The notes: generated by a model not told the origin, from the sequence alone. Shown: positions 26,101 to 34,440, numbered from the stretch's first letter. The stretch: DNA of 51,247 bases from Cellulomonas sp. (GCF_015234515.1 NZ_JADGMY010000006.1:1-51247); one strand, 5' to 3'. Numbers and translations: made by a program.

Positions 26101-27518
26101 CGTGCACCACCGCGTGCGACGGGTCGATCCGTCCGTCCGTGCCGCCTCCGGGCCCGCCCGAACCGGCCGTGGTGGTGACGGGCGTGGGCGAGCTCCTCGA
26201 GGTCGACCGCGTGGATCGCGTCGGCTCCGGAGGCCTGCGTGCCGACCGGGGGAACGGGCGCGGCAGCGGGCCCGGGCACGTCGAGCCGCTCGCGGGTCAC
26301 CGCCGGTGCCACGACGAGGCTCGCGACCATCGCGGCGACGATCAGCACGAGGGCGTGGCGCGCGCCGACGGACTCCGCGGCCAGGCCGAGCACGGGCGGA
26401 GCGACGAGCGACGCCACGGAAGCGAAGGCGGAGACCACCGCGACGCGCCCGGCGGCACGCACGGGGTCGTCGGACGCCGCGGCGATGCCGATGGGCACCG
26501 CGAGCGCGGCGCCCACGCCCCACAGGACGACGCCGGCGCACGCGAGGACGAAGCCCGGGGCGAACCCGAACAGCAGCAGGCCGACGATCGACGACGCGCC
26601 GGACGCCCGCAGGACCGCGACGCGCCCGAACCGGTCGATGAGCCGGGTCCCGAGCAGACGCACGACCGTCATCGACGTCACGAACAGCCCCAGCACCGCA
26701 CCGCCGACCGACTCGGACCGCGCGAAGCCGTCGACCACGGCGAGCGAGAGCCAGTTGTTGGCCGCGCCCTCGGAGAACGCGGCAGAGAGGACCACGACCC
26801 CGACGAGCAGCGTGCGCGGCTCGCGCCACGCGTCGAGCGCGGTGGCGAGACGTCGCGCGCCCCGTCGCGTGCGCGAGTCCGCGGCGGCCGGCGCCGCGCG
26901 GGCGGGGGCGACGGGCCGCTCCCCCGCCTCGACGGCGGACATGGGCAGCACCACGCCGGGCAGCGACGCGAGCCGCCACACGACGATCACCGCCGCGGTG
27001 AGGGGGAGCTGCACGACCACGGGCACGCCACCGGCGGACGCCAGCGCGCCGGCGCCGGACCCGACGACCGCACCGATGGAGAACGCCGCGTGGAACTGCG
27101 GGATCACCGTCCGCCCCAGCGCACGTTCGACCCGCCCCGACTCGACGTTGATCGCGATGTTGCCCAGCGCGACGGCGACGCCGTTGAGGAACATGCCCGC
27201 GGCGAGCAGGACGCGCGACCCGACGGTCGGACCGACACCGAGCAGCACGAAGGCGGTCGCGAGGACGAACGTGGAGACGAGCAGGACGCGACGGCTGCCG
27301 AGCCGCTGGAGCACGACGCCGGAGGACATGACGGTCAGGAGCGAGCCGACCGAGCCGACGAGGAGGAGCAGGCCCAGGTCGGCCGTGCTCAGGTCCAGGA
27401 GGTCGCGGACCGTCGGGATGCGCGCCAACCAGCTCGCGAAGGCCACGCCCGCCAGGGCGAAGAGACCGACGAGCAGGTGGCGGGCACGGGCGACCACGGA
27501 CGGGTCGGGGGTGGTCAC
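26097..27518 (-). CDS. MFS transporter (first of a tandem pair)
   Basis: 473 residues, 12 predicted helices and a long polar C-terminal tail rich in His and Arg (HARHHHGRFGRARRRHGR). The core repeats the neighbour's motifs: FASWLARIPTVRDLLDLS, AINVESGRVERALGRTVIP, EGAANNWLSLAVVDGFA and SDDPVRAAGRVAVVSAF. GTG 27518 is chosen because GGAG lies about 8 nt upstream and it begins just before the first helix; an ATG at 27611 would place the start inside the operator region. It is divergent from the LacI-type regulator. Substrate unknown; efflux or sugar-type uptake are both possible. Confidence 0.88.
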   Translation of the reverse strand: MTTPDPSVVARARHLLVGLFALAGVAFASWLARIPTVRDLLDLSTADLGLLLLVGSVGSLLTVMSSGVVLQRLGSRRVLLVSTFVLATAFVLLGVGPTVGSRVLLAAGMFLNGVAVALGNIAINVESGRVERALGRTVIPQFHAAFSIGAVVGSGAGALASAGGVPVVVQLPLTAAVIVVWRLASLPGVVLPMSAVEAGERPVAPARAAPAAADSRTRRGARRLATALDAWREPRTLLVGVVVLSAAFSEGAANNWLSLAVVDGFARSESVGGAVLGLFVTSMTVVRLLGTRLIDRFGRVAVLRASGASSIVGLLLFGFAPGFVLACAGVVLWGVGAALAVPIGIAAASDDPVRAAGRVAVVSAFASVASLVAPPVLGLAAESVGARHALVLIVAAMVASLVVAPAVTRERLDVPGPAAAPVPPVGTQASGADAIHAVDLEELAHARHHHGRFGRARRRHGRTDRPVARGGAR

Positions 27519-27586
27519 AGCAGAGCTCCGGGTCAAGGGGGAACCGAGATTCGGCCTACGGCGCGCCATAGGCTGTCCACGCGCTT

Positions 27587-27602
27587 CTCGAATCGATTCG
27601 AG
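27587..27602. promoter_or_regulatory. Putative LacI-family operator
   Basis: Perfect 16-bp palindrome CTCGAATCGATTCGAG with the central CG step usual in LacI-family operators. It lies in the 166-bp gap between the divergent MFS (27518) and LacI-type (27685) genes, next to -10-like hexamers on both strands (TATGGC, minus, 27565-27570; CATACT, plus, 27613-27618). Binding by the adjacent regulator is inferred. Confidence 0.65.
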
Positions 27603-27684
27603 GGGCCTCATCCATACTGCGGGTACGCTGACCGCGACGTCAAACGTCAGCCCTCACCTGCCTCGCCGGCCCCGGAGGTCCGCC

Positions 27685-28752
27685 CTGTCCGCGCAGCGCA
27701 CCACCCTGGCCGACGTCGCCGCGAGCGCCGGCGTGTCGGTCTCGACCGCCTCCCTGGCCTTCTCCGGCTCCGGACCCATCGCCGACGCCACCCGCGCGCG
27801 GGTCCTGGACGCGGCCCGGGCGCTCGGGTACGCCGGTCCCAACCCCCTCGGACGCCAGCTGCGCCGCGGGCGTTCCGGCATCGTCGGCGTCATCATGGGC
27901 GACGCGCTGCGCCGCGCGTTCCGCGACCCCGTCGCCGTCCAGGTGCTCGACGGCCTCACCTCCACGCTCGGGCCGCTCGGCCTCGGCGTGCTCCTCATCC
28001 CCGGCCCGGACGACCCGTCGCAGCCCGCGGTCGACCCGCTGCTGGAGTCCGCCGCGATGGACGTCGCCGTGCAGATGTGGGGCGGCACCACCGACGACCC
28101 GGTCCTGGAGATGCTCCGACGGCGCGGCACCCCGACGGTCCTCGTCGAGGGCACGCCCCAGCCCGACGTGGCCGCCATCGGGATCGACGACCACGGCGGG
28201 ATGGTCGAGCTCACGCGGCACCTGCTCGCCCTCGGTCACACGCGCATCGCGACCGTGACCCTGCCGTTCGACCGCGAGCGCTCCGAGGGCCCCGCCGGCC
28301 AGGCCCGCCTGGCCCGGATCTCCTGGGAGATCACCCGGCGCCGGCTCACCGGGGTCACCGACGCGGGCGTCACCCCGACCGTCGTCTACGAGACGCCCGC
28401 GTCGCTCGTCGAGAACGGCGCGGCGGCCGGCCGCGCGCTGCTGTCGGCAGCCGACCGCCCGACCGCGATCGTGTGCCAGTCGGACCTGCTGGCCTCGGGC
28501 GTGGTGCTGGCCGCCCGGGAGCTCGGGCTGCGGGTGCCGCAGGACGTCTCCGTCGCCGGGTTCGACGGTCTGGACCTGCCGTGGCTCGCACCCGACGTCC
28601 TGACGAGCGTGTCGCAGCCGCTCGCGGAGAAGGGGGCCGCCATCGGCGAGGCCGTGGCCGAGCTGCTCGCCGGCCGCACGCCCGAGCCGCGCGTGCTGCC
28701 CGTGAAGCTGCGCACCGGGACGACGACCGGGCCCGTACCGCAACGCGCCTGA
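27685..28752 (+). CDS. LacI-family transcriptional regulator, apparent CTG start
   Basis: 355 residues. N-terminal helix-turn-helix (TTLADVAASAGVSVSTASLAF) and hinge helix (NPLGRQLRRG), then a periplasmic-binding-protein-like effector domain (GIVGVIMGDAL, VAGFDGLDLPWLAPDVLTSV). No ATG, GTG or TTG exists in frame between the upstream stretch and the HTH. The CTG at 27685 has GGAGG 6 nt upstream and gives a protein starting exactly where LacI proteins do; the next in-frame GTG (27730) would delete the recognition helix. It is divergent from the MFS pair with a palindrome between. The effector ligand is unknown, possibly the transported compound. Confidence 0.88.
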   Translation: MSAQRTTLADVAASAGVSVSTASLAFSGSGPIADATRARVLDAARALGYAGPNPLGRQLRRGRSGIVGVIMGDALRRAFRDPVAVQVLDGLTSTLGPLGLGVLLIPGPDDPSQPAVDPLLESAAMDVAVQMWGGTTDDPVLEMLRRRGTPTVLVEGTPQPDVAAIGIDDHGGMVELTRHLLALGHTRIATVTLPFDRERSEGPAGQARLARISWEITRRRLTGVTDAGVTPTVVYETPASLVENGAAAGRALLSAADRPTAIVCQSDLLASGVVLAARELGLRVPQDVSVAGFDGLDLPWLAPDVLTSVSQPLAEKGAAIGEAVAELLAGRTPEPRVLPVKLRTGTTTGPVPQRA

Positions 28753-28785
28753 CACCACGACGGCGCGACACGACGACGGCGCCGC

Positions 28786-28801
28786 CCGCGGAGGACCGCG
28801 G
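28786..28801. terminator. Weak hairpin between the LacI gene and hadB
   Basis: Six-bp perfect stem CCGCGG with loop AGGA in the 54-bp gap between the convergent genes. Short for a terminator, but correctly placed. Confidence 0.35.
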
Positions 28802-28806
28802 CCAGG

Positions 28807-29241
28807 TCAGACCAGCCGGACGACCGCCTGGGCCTTGCCGAGGACCCGCACACCGTCGACCGTCACCGTGAGGTCGATCCGCGCCGTCCCCGCGTCGACG
28901 TCGAGCGCACCGACCGTGGCGACGACCTCGACGGACGCCTCCCCCGGGTCGGGCACGGGCACGGGACGCGTGAACCGCGTCTGGTAGTCGACGACCGCGC
29001 CGGGGTCGCCGACCCAGTCGACCACCACGGTGACGGCGGCGCCCATGGTCCACATGCCGTGCGCGATCACGCCCGGCAGACCGACCGACGTGGCGACCCG
29101 CTCGTTCCAGTGGATCGGGTTGAAGTCGCCCGACGCACCGGCGTACCGCACGAGCCGCGCGCGGTCGACCGTGAGCGTGCGGCGGGCCACCTCCTGACCG
29201 ACTGCGAGGTCGGCGACCGCGGGGCGGGCGTCGCGGCTCAC
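28807..29241 (-). CDS. hadB: MaoC-type (3R)-hydroxyacyl dehydratase, catalytic subunit
   Basis: 144 residues, single hot-dog domain. Catalytic D39 and H44 lie in YAGASGDFNPIHWN, followed by LPGVIAHGMWTMG, the hydratase-2 motif. By family it dehydrates (3R)-hydroxyacyl-ACP (or -CoA) in fatty-acid elongation, paired with the non-catalytic HadA-type subunit just upstream; in mycobacteria HadAB acts in mycolic-acid FAS-II. This organism probably lacks mycolates, so a general fatty-acid or other acyl role is more likely. The GTG at 29241 overlaps the stop of hadA by 4 nt (GTGA). Confidence 0.88.
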   Translation of the reverse strand: MSRDARPAVADLAVGQEVARRTLTVDRARLVRYAGASGDFNPIHWNERVATSVGLPGVIAHGMWTMGAAVTVVVDWVGDPGAVVDYQTRFTRPVPVPDPGEASVEVVATVGALDVDAGTARIDLTVTVDGVRVLGKAQAVVRLV

Positions 29242-29690
29242 GCGTCGTCCTCGGACCGCACGGCGAGCGTCGAGACGACCGTGGCGACGGGCGCCCCGTC
29301 CTCGTCGGCGATCTCGCACCGCGTGGTGATCATCGACAGCCCGGCGCGCTGCGTGACGGCGTCGACGTGCAGCGCGGTCCGCAGCCGGTCACCGGCGCAG
29401 ATGGGCCGGTGGTGCGTGAAGCGCTCGTCGGCGTGCACGACGCGGCTGAAGTCGACGCCCGCGGCGGGGTCCTCGACGTACTGCGCCTCGGTCCGCTGGG
29501 CGATCACCACGGCGAACGTGGGCGGCGCGACGACGTCCGGGTACCCGAGGTCCCGGGCTGCGTCGGGGTCCGTGTGGGCGGGGTGCGTGGCACCCGTGGC
29601 CTCGGCGAACTCGCGCAGCTTCTCGCGTGCGACCACATACACGTCGCCGGGCGGGTAGGCCCGCCCGGCGAATGTGGTGTCGACCGGCAC
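29238..29690 (-). CDS. hadA: MaoC-like dehydratase, substrate-binding subunit (FAS1-like)
   Basis: 150 residues, N-terminal-type MaoC hot-dog fold (REKLREFAEATGATHPAHTDPDAARDLGY, VAPPTFAVVIAQR, VVHADERFTHHRPICAGD). It lacks the D-x4-H catalytic motif and is expected to form a heterodimer with the next gene. The GTG at 29690 is used; TGACCT at -12 to -7 could be a weak leaderless -10, and no clear ribosome-binding site is seen. It follows rpmG by 31 nt, the same neighbourhood as in mycobacteria. Confidence 0.86.
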   Translation of the reverse strand: MPVDTTFAGRAYPPGDVYVVAREKLREFAEATGATHPAHTDPDAARDLGYPDVVAPPTFAVVIAQRTEAQYVEDPAAGVDFSRVVHADERFTHHRPICAGDRLRTALHVDAVTQRAGLSMITTRCEIADEDGAPVATVVSTLAVRSEDDA

Positions 29691-29721
29691 GTCAGCAGGT
29701 CAGTCGTGTTCGCGAACCGCG

Positions 29722-29892
29722 TCAGCGGGTCTCGCGGTGCACCGTGTGCTTGTTGTCACGCGGGCAGAACTTCTTCATCTCGAGCCGGTCGGGGGTGTTC
29801 CGACGGTTCTTCTTGGTGATGTAGTTCCGCTCCTTGCACTCCGTGCAGGCGAGAGTGATCTTGGGGCGGACGTCCGCGCTCTTGCTGGCCAT
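29722..29892 (-). CDS. rpmG: 50S ribosomal protein L33, three of four zinc cysteines
   Basis: 56 residues: [35 protein letters not shown] and [16 protein letters not shown] are clear L33. The zinc-ribbon form normally has two CxxC pairs. Here the first pair is intact (C16, C19), but the second is C43-P-R-D46, so one cysteine is replaced by aspartate. The metal may be held by C16, C19, C43 and D46 or be absent. GAGAGGTGA precedes the ATG. It lies between tRNA-Met and hadA in the leftward tRNA-Thr/tRNA-Met/rpmG/hadA/hadB run. Confidence 0.95.
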   Translation of the reverse strand: MASKSADVRPKITLACTECKERNYITKKNRRNTPDRLEMKKFCPRDNKHTVHRETR

Positions 29893-29986
29893 GTCTATGT
29901 CACCTCTCGCGCCCCGCGGGGGCTGCGTTTCTTCTCCTGGCGCGCGCCGGCCGACGCGCGCTGCTGGGACGGATGTTCGCCGGACG

Positions 29987-30063
29987 TGGTAGCGGGAGCG
30001 GGACTCGAACCCGCGACACCACGATTATGAGCCGTGTGCTCTAACCACCTGAGCTACCCCGCC
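29987..30063 (-). tRNA. tRNA-Met (CAU), elongator
   Basis: A 77-nt cloverleaf on the minus strand starting GGCGGGGTAGCTC, anticodon loop around CTCATAA giving CAU, T-loop GGTTCGAGTCC. The CCA end is encoded. A G-U pair at the acceptor end, and a first base pair unlike initiator tRNA, point to the elongator; a lysidine-modified Ile isoacceptor is less likely by similarity. Confidence 0.95.
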
Positions 30064-30124
30064 ATGTCGATGCGGACGTGGCCGGTGCCGTGCGAACACG
30101 GCACCGCCCTCGAACACACCACAG

Positions 30125-30197
30125 AGCCCCGAAAGGGAATCGAACCCTTGACCTTCTCCTTACCATGGAGACGCTCTGCCGACTGAGCTATCGGGGC
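30125..30197 (-). tRNA. tRNA-Thr (GGU)
   Basis: A 73-nt cloverleaf starting GCCCCGATAGCTC with anticodon stem TCTCC/GGAGA and loop ATGGTAA (anticodon GGU), T-loop GGTTCGATTCC. CCA not encoded. It is 61 nt upstream of tRNA-Met on the same strand. Confidence 0.97.
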
Positions 30198-30207
30198 AGC
30201 GCGGACC

Positions 30208-30237
30208 AGAGTACACGGGCTGTGGGGTCCCCGTGAA
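30208..30237 (-). promoter_or_regulatory. Candidate promoter for tRNA-Thr/tRNA-Met/rpmG
   Basis: Minus-strand TTCACG (30232-30237) and TACTCT (30208-30213) with an 18-bp spacer. Transcription would start about 5 nt before the tRNA-Thr 5' end, as expected for a stable RNA gene. Confidence 0.5.
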
Positions 30238-30357
30238 ATCGTCTCCGCCGAGGCCCGCGCGACGCCCTCCCGGAGCCGCCGGAGCAGGTGGGACGAGTGG
30301 CGGCCGAAGCGTTTCAGTTCGTCGCGGCACCCCGCGTCGCGTGCCACGATCCGGCGC

Positions 30358-30786
30358 ATGCGCACCCCCCGTCACCGTCCCGGCCGCCTGGCCGCCACCG
30401 CACTGACCGTCGCCGCACTGCTCACCGTCGCCGCCTGCGGCGGCGGTGACGAGGGCGTCGACCCCTCCACCGCCGACTGGCCGACCGCGATCACGCCGGC
30501 CGACGCCGAGGGCGAGTTCTTCGTCGTCTGGACCGCGCTGGCCGAGAACGGCGACGACCCCGCGCTGGCCACCGAGGTCGAGCGCCTCGCGGACCAGGGC
30601 TACGAGGTCGAGCCGTGGGCGCCCGGCTGCCAGTCCGGCGCCCAGGAGGACCTGTCCGCGCTCACCGGGTTAGCCGAGCCCGTGGGCGTCGGCGTCGCGT
30701 TCGCGTCCGCCGAGGACGCCGGCGTCTTCGACACCCGCGACGAGGGCGCCACCGTCTCGGTCACCACGGGCACCTGGACCTGCTGA
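30358..30786 (+). CDS. Small secreted lipoprotein, function unknown
   Basis: 142 residues. A positively charged N-terminus (MRTPRHRPGR), a hydrophobic stretch and the lipobox LTVAAC (cysteine 27) mark a lipoprotein; mature part about 115 residues, acidic. Two further cysteines (APGCQSG and the final residue, TWTC) could form one disulfide. The pattern of a small mixed domain ending in Cys does not match a family I recognise. CACGAT at -13 to -8 from the ATG may be a leaderless -10. It is alone between the tRNA-Thr and tRNA-Tyr genes, which read the other way. Confidence 0.75.
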   Translation: MRTPRHRPGRLAATALTVAALLTVAACGGGDEGVDPSTADWPTAITPADAEGEFFVVWTALAENGDDPALATEVERLADQGYEVEPWAPGCQSGAQEDLSALTGLAEPVGVGVAFASAEDAGVFDTRDEGATVSVTTGTWTC

Positions 30787-30875
30787 CACCACCAGGCCGA
30801 CCACCGCGACACCGCGGCGGCGCCCGACGCCTCGCACGGCGGACCGGGTGCCGGCCGGTCGTCCGGGTGGGACGA

Positions 30876-30910
30876 CGAAGGGGGCGTCCTCCATGAGGAC
30901 GCCCCCTTCG
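30876..30910. terminator. Terminator between the lipoprotein gene and tRNA-Tyr
   Basis: Perfect 15-bp stem (CGAAGGGGGCGTCCT, loop CCATG) ending 6 nt beyond the tRNA-Tyr 3' end. It serves tRNA-Tyr and the convergent lipoprotein gene. Confidence 0.85.
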
Positions 30911-30915
30911 GTACG

Positions 30916-30997
30916 TGGCGGGTGAGGGATTCGAACCCCCGTAGGCGTTGCCAGCTGATTTACAGTCAGCCCCCTTTGGCCACTCGGGTAACCCGCC
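30916..30997 (-). tRNA. tRNA-Tyr (GUA)
   Basis: An 82-nt class II cloverleaf with a long variable arm, acceptor GGCGGGT/ACCCGCC, anticodon loop CTGTAAA giving GUA, T-loop GGTTCGAATCC. CCA is not encoded. Confidence 0.97.
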
Positions 30998-31034
30998 AAG
31001 GGACGCGCGGCCGCGTCGTCGGCGTCGGTTCCTG

Positions 31035-31052
31035 CGTACGAGTGCTCGTACG
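31035..31052. repeat. Palindrome upstream of tRNA-Tyr and yajQ
   Basis: CGTACGAG-TG-CTCGTACG, perfect 8-bp arms with a 2-bp centre, flanked on both sides by GGTTCC. It lies in the 238-bp gap between divergent tRNA-Tyr and yajQ. Operator-like; no regulator known. The rest of the gap holds only probable promoter sequence, including a TATCCT hexamer (minus, 31092-31097). Confidence 0.5.
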
Positions 31053-31235
31053 ACGGTTCCGGCGCGTCCGCGCGAACGGCGTGCGGATGGAAGGATAGCA
31101 ACTCCGGGAGGGGGCTCGTGCACATCGCCGCGCAGCGGTCCGTGACCACGGCCCGCGCCGCGCGGCGCGATCGTCGCACGGCACCTCGTCCACCGGACCG
31201 CAGACGCACCCCGACGGGTGCAGGGAGGGAGCAGC

Positions 31236-31733
31236 ATGGCAAGCGAGTCGTCGTTCGACGTCGTCAGCAAGGTCGACCGCCAGGAGGTCGACAACGCGCT
31301 GAACCAGGCCGCGAAGGAGATCACGCAGCGCTACGACTTCAAGGGTGTGGGCGCGTCCATCTCCTGGAGCGGCGAGAACATCCTGATGGTCGCGAACTCC
31401 CCCGAGCGCGTGCTCGCGGTGCTGGACGTCTTCCAGACCAAGCTCATCAAGCGCGGCATCTCCCTCAAGGCGCTGGACACCGGCGAGAACGAGCCGCAGC
31501 CGTCCGGCAAGGAGTACCGGCTGGCAGGGACCCTCAAGGAGGGCCTGAGCACCGAGATCGCCAAGAAGCTGGCCAAGATCGTGCGCGAGGAGGGCCCCAA
31601 GGGCGTCAAGACGCAGATCCAGGGCGACGAGCTGCGCGTGACCGCCAAGAGCCGGGACGACCTGCAGACCGTCATCGCGCTGCTCAAGGGGTCGGACGTC
31701 GACGCGGCCCTGCAGTTCGTCAACTACCGGTAG
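31236..31733 (+). CDS. yajQ: YajQ family (DUF520) nucleotide-binding protein
   Basis: 165 residues, full length, two ferredoxin-like domains: [19 protein letters not shown] at the start, RYDFKG, the [14 protein letters not shown] stretch and [15 protein letters not shown]. Family members bind nucleotides or nucleic acids, and in Xanthomonas and Pseudomonas bind cyclic di-GMP; the role in actinobacteria is not established. The ATG at 31236 has GGAGG about 6 nt upstream and is preferred to the ATG at 31218. It is convergent with htpX, as in the mycobacterial neighbourhood. Confidence 0.95.
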   Translation: MASESSFDVVSKVDRQEVDNALNQAAKEITQRYDFKGVGASISWSGENILMVANSPERVLAVLDVFQTKLIKRGISLKALDTGENEPQPSGKEYRLAGTLKEGLSTEIAKKLAKIVREEGPKGVKTQIQGDELRVTAKSRDDLQTVIALLKGSDVDAALQFVNYR

Positions 31734-31742
31734 ACGGCTCCC

Positions 31743-31764
31743 GGGGGCACGCTCGCGTGCCCCC
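31743..31764. terminator. Terminator between yajQ and htpX
   Basis: Ten-bp inverted repeat GGGGGCACGC/GCGTGCCCCC starting 10 nt after the yajQ stop, in the gap between convergent genes. Confidence 0.7.
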
Positions 31765-31790
31765 GCGGTGCCGGGCGGCACCCGAGGCCG

Positions 31791-32660
31791 TCACCAGCGC
31801 GTCACCCCGCCGCCCGCCATCGCCTCGAGCCGGGCGACCCGCTCGGGCATCGGCGGGTGCGTCGAGAACAGACGAGCAAGACCGGCACCGCGGAACGGGT
31901 TCGCGATCATGAGGTGCGACACGTCGACCAGCTCGCGGTCCTGCGGCAGCGGGCGCGCGCGGGTGCCCGCCTCGAGCTTGCGCAGCGCCGACGCCAGGGC
32001 GAGCGGGTCGCCGGTGAGGCGGGCGCCGTCCTCGTCGGCGTCGAACTCGCGCGTGCGCGAGATCGCGAGCTGGATGGTCGTCGCCGCCACGGGTGCGAGG
32101 ACGACCATGAGCAGGGCGGCGATCGGGTTGCCACCCTCACGGCGGTCACCACCGCCGAAGAACAGCGCGAACTGCGCGAGGGACGTGATCACGCCGGCGA
32201 CCGCCGCCGCGACCGACGACGTGAGGATGTCGCGGTTGTAGACGTGCATGAGCTCGTGGCCCAGCACGCCGCGCAGCTCACGCTCGTCGAGGATCCCCAG
32301 GATGCCCTCCGTGCAGCACACCGCCGCGTTCTGCGGGTTGCGGCCCGTCGCGAAGGCGTTGGGCGCCATCGTGGGCGACACGTACAGCCGGGGCATGGGC
32401 TGGCGAGCGGCCGTCGAGAGCTCGCGCACGATGCGGTACATCGCGGGCTGCTCGATCTCGCTCACGGGCCGGGCACGCATCGCCCGGATCGCGATCTTGT
32501 CGGAGTTCCAGTAGCTGTAGGCCGTCATCACCAGGCCCAGCGCGGTGAACACCCACAGGTACCGCGGGCCCCCGACGAGCCAGCCGATGCCGAGCAGGAC
32601 CGCCCACATCACGCCGAACAGCGCCGCCGTCTTCAGGCCGTTGTAGTGCCTGTGCTGCAT
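31791..32660 (-). CDS. htpX: Membrane zinc metalloprotease HtpX
   Basis: 289 residues, M48 family, degrades damaged membrane proteins. Two N-terminal helices ([35 protein letters not shown]), then the catalytic H135-E136-L-M-H139 ([12 protein letters not shown]), two more helices, and the third zinc ligand in the [10 protein letters not shown] segment. [16 protein letters not shown] near the end is conserved. The ATG at 32660 is preceded by GACGAGGA. No CtsR or HspR box was seen upstream; the gap 32661-32784 may hold a promoter (TTGACG present on the minus strand), but a clear -10 was not found. Confidence 0.96.
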   Translation of the reverse strand: MQHRHYNGLKTAALFGVMWAVLLGIGWLVGGPRYLWVFTALGLVMTAYSYWNSDKIAIRAMRARPVSEIEQPAMYRIVRELSTAARQPMPRLYVSPTMAPNAFATGRNPQNAAVCCTEGILGILDERELRGVLGHELMHVYNRDILTSSVAAAVAGVITSLAQFALFFGGGDRREGGNPIAALLMVVLAPVAATTIQLAISRTREFDADEDGARLTGDPLALASALRKLEAGTRARPLPQDRELVDVSHLMIANPFRGAGLARLFSTHPPMPERVARLEAMAGGGVTRW

Positions 32661-32784
32661 CTTCGTCCTCGTCTCCCCCGTCCGGCGCCGCTCGCGGCGT
32701 CCGTACCACGTCAACGCCCGGCGTGGTGACGACGTTCCCGCAGGCCGCCCAGGAGCGGGCACGAGGCCGTCACGGCGCACCAGA

Positions 32785-32819
32785 CGGGCCCCCGGACGGT
32801 GCGACCGTCCGGGGGCCCG
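32785..32819 (-). terminator. Terminator after fprA
   Basis: Perfect 16-bp stem (CGGGCCCCCGGACGGT, 3-nt loop), 31 nt after the fprA stop. It isolates fprA from htpX on the same strand. Confidence 0.8.
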
Positions 32820-32850
32820 CGTGCGAGCGTTCAGCCCTGCTGCGGCGCGC

Positions 32851-34236
32851 TCAGTCCTGCGGGACCTCGCGTCCGAGGGCGACCGCGACCATGTGCTCGC
32901 GTGGCACGACCTTGACGCGCTCACGCCCCTGGGGCTCGCCGAGGGAGCGCTCGTACGCGTCGAGCAGCTCCCAGCCGGACCACTCGATCGTGTCCGCGCC
33001 GCGCTGCGCGAGGAAGTCGAGCACGGCCTGCGGGTCACGCTCCGTCGCGGTGTAGAAGGCCTCGCCCGCAGCCGCGACGTCCTCACCGAGGTGCCGGATC
33101 GTCTCCGACGCGTCGGACTTGGTGTGACCGATGAGACCGACGGGGCCCCGCTTGATCCACCCGGTGGCGTACACGCCCGCCAGGTGGTCGCCGTCCACGT
33201 CCAGGACGCGCCCCTCGCGGTTGGGGATGACACCCGCGACGTCGTCGAACGGGATGTCGACCAGGGGCGAGCCGAAGTAGCCGACCGCCCGGTAGACCGC
33301 CTGGACCGGCCAGTCGTGGAACTGCCCGGTGCCGGTCACGTTGCCGTCGCCGTTGAGCGCCGTGCGCTCGGTGCGCAGGCCGACGACGTGGCCGTCCTCA
33401 CCGAGGACCTCGACGGGCTTGTGCAGGAAGTGCAGGTGGATGCGGCGCGAGGCCGTCAGGTCCTCCGGCTCCTTGAGGGTCCAGTCCGTCAGGGTCTTGA
33501 CGACCTGCTTGGTCTGGTTGCTCGAGTGGATCGCGGCCATCGAGCCCTCGTCGAACTCGAAGTCCTCGGGGTAGACGATCACGTCCACGTCGGGGACATG
33601 GCCCAGCTCGCGCAGCTCGAGCGGCGAGAACTTGGCCTGGGCGGGCCCGCGGCGCGCGAAGACGTGCACGTCGGTGACGGGGTTGGTCTTGAGGATGTCG
33701 TAGACGTTCTGCGGGACCTCCGTCGGCAGCAGGTCGTCGGCGTGCTTGGCCAGGATGCGAGCCACGTCGAGCGCCACGTTGCCCGCGCCGAGCACCGCGA
33801 CCTGCGTCGCCTCCAGCGGCCAGGTGCGCGGCACGTCGGGGTGGCCGTCGTACCAGGACACGAAGTCCGCGGCACCGTAGGAGCCCTCGAGGTCGATGCC
33901 GGGGATCGGCAGCGCCGCGTCCCGGATCGAGCCGGTCGAGAAGATCACGGCGTCGTAGAACGTGCGCAGGTCGTCGAGCTTGAGGTCGGTGCCGTAGTCG
34001 ACGTTCGCGAGCAGACGGATGTCGCCCCGCTCGAGGACCTTGTGCAGCGCGACGATGATCTGCTTGATGCGCGGATGGTCCGGGGCCACGCCGTAACGCA
34101 CGAGGCCGAACGGCGCCGGGAGCCGCTCGAACAGGTCGATGCTCACGTCGAGGTCGGTCTTCGACAGGATGTCGGCCGCGTAGATGCCGGCCGGACCGGC
34201 GCCGACGATCGCGACGCGCAGGGTCGGGGTGCTCAC
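32851..34236 (-). CDS. fprA: Ferredoxin/flavodoxin-NADP+ reductase, FprA type
   Basis: 461 residues, adrenodoxin-reductase-like flavoprotein (mycobacterial FprA is close in length). FAD fold at the N-terminus ([14 protein letters not shown]), [21 protein letters not shown] fold ([18 protein letters not shown]), and the FAD isoalloxazine region [17 protein letters not shown] near the end. It passes electrons from NADPH to ferredoxin, for example for cytochromes P450 or Fe-S assembly. GTG at 34236 with GGAAGG about 11 nt upstream. It is divergent from rarD. The stretch 34237-34446 between them is non-coding and holds the fprA leader and both promoters. Confidence 0.94.
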   Translation of the reverse strand: MSTPTLRVAIVGAGPAGIYAADILSKTDLDVSIDLFERLPAPFGLVRYGVAPDHPRIKQIIVALHKVLERGDIRLLANVDYGTDLKLDDLRTFYDAVIFSTGSIRDAALPIPGIDLEGSYGAADFVSWYDGHPDVPRTWPLEATQVAVLGAGNVALDVARILAKHADDLLPTEVPQNVYDILKTNPVTDVHVFARRGPAQAKFSPLELRELGHVPDVDVIVYPEDFEFDEGSMAAIHSSNQTKQVVKTLTDWTLKEPEDLTASRRIHLHFLHKPVEVLGEDGHVVGLRTERTALNGDGNVTGTGQFHDWPVQAVYRAVGYFGSPLVDIPFDDVAGVIPNREGRVLDVDGDHLAGVYATGWIKRGPVGLIGHTKSDASETIRHLGEDVAAAGEAFYTATERDPQAVLDFLAQRGADTIEWSGWELLDAYERSLGEPQGRERVKVVPREHMVAVALGREVPQD

Positions 34237-34350
34237 GGGACCTGGTTGCCTTCCGCTGTGGGGAGCCCTCGCACGACGGGGCGTCCTGACGGAGGTGACG
34301 TCGCGCCTCGCGTCCGCGCCCCGCCATCGCTGCGAGAGCAGTGCGCGACA

Positions 34351-34380
34351 AGTCTAGGACGCGGGCACGCACCCGCTCGA
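34351..34380 (-). promoter_or_regulatory. Candidate fprA promoter
   Basis: Minus-strand TCGAGC (34375-34380) and TAGACT (34351-34356), 18-bp spacer, about 110 nt before the GTG. The -10 is good and the -35 weak. Confidence 0.35.
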
Positions 34381-34434
34381 CGTCCACTCCACGATACGGA
34401 CAGTCCGCGATGTGGGACACGCCGTCGGCACGCC

Positions 34435-34440
34435 TACAGT
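34435..34440 (+). promoter_or_regulatory. Leaderless -10 of rarD
   Basis: TACAGT at exactly -12 to -7 from the GTG at 34447; no ribosome-binding site between. Fits TANNNT and supports this start. Confidence 0.45.

Noticed and set aside
29987..30063. Initiator tRNA or lysidine-type tRNA-Ile with CAU anticodon
   Set aside because: The acceptor and D-arm sequence (GGCGGGGTAGCTC) match elongator tRNA-Met; initiator features are absent.
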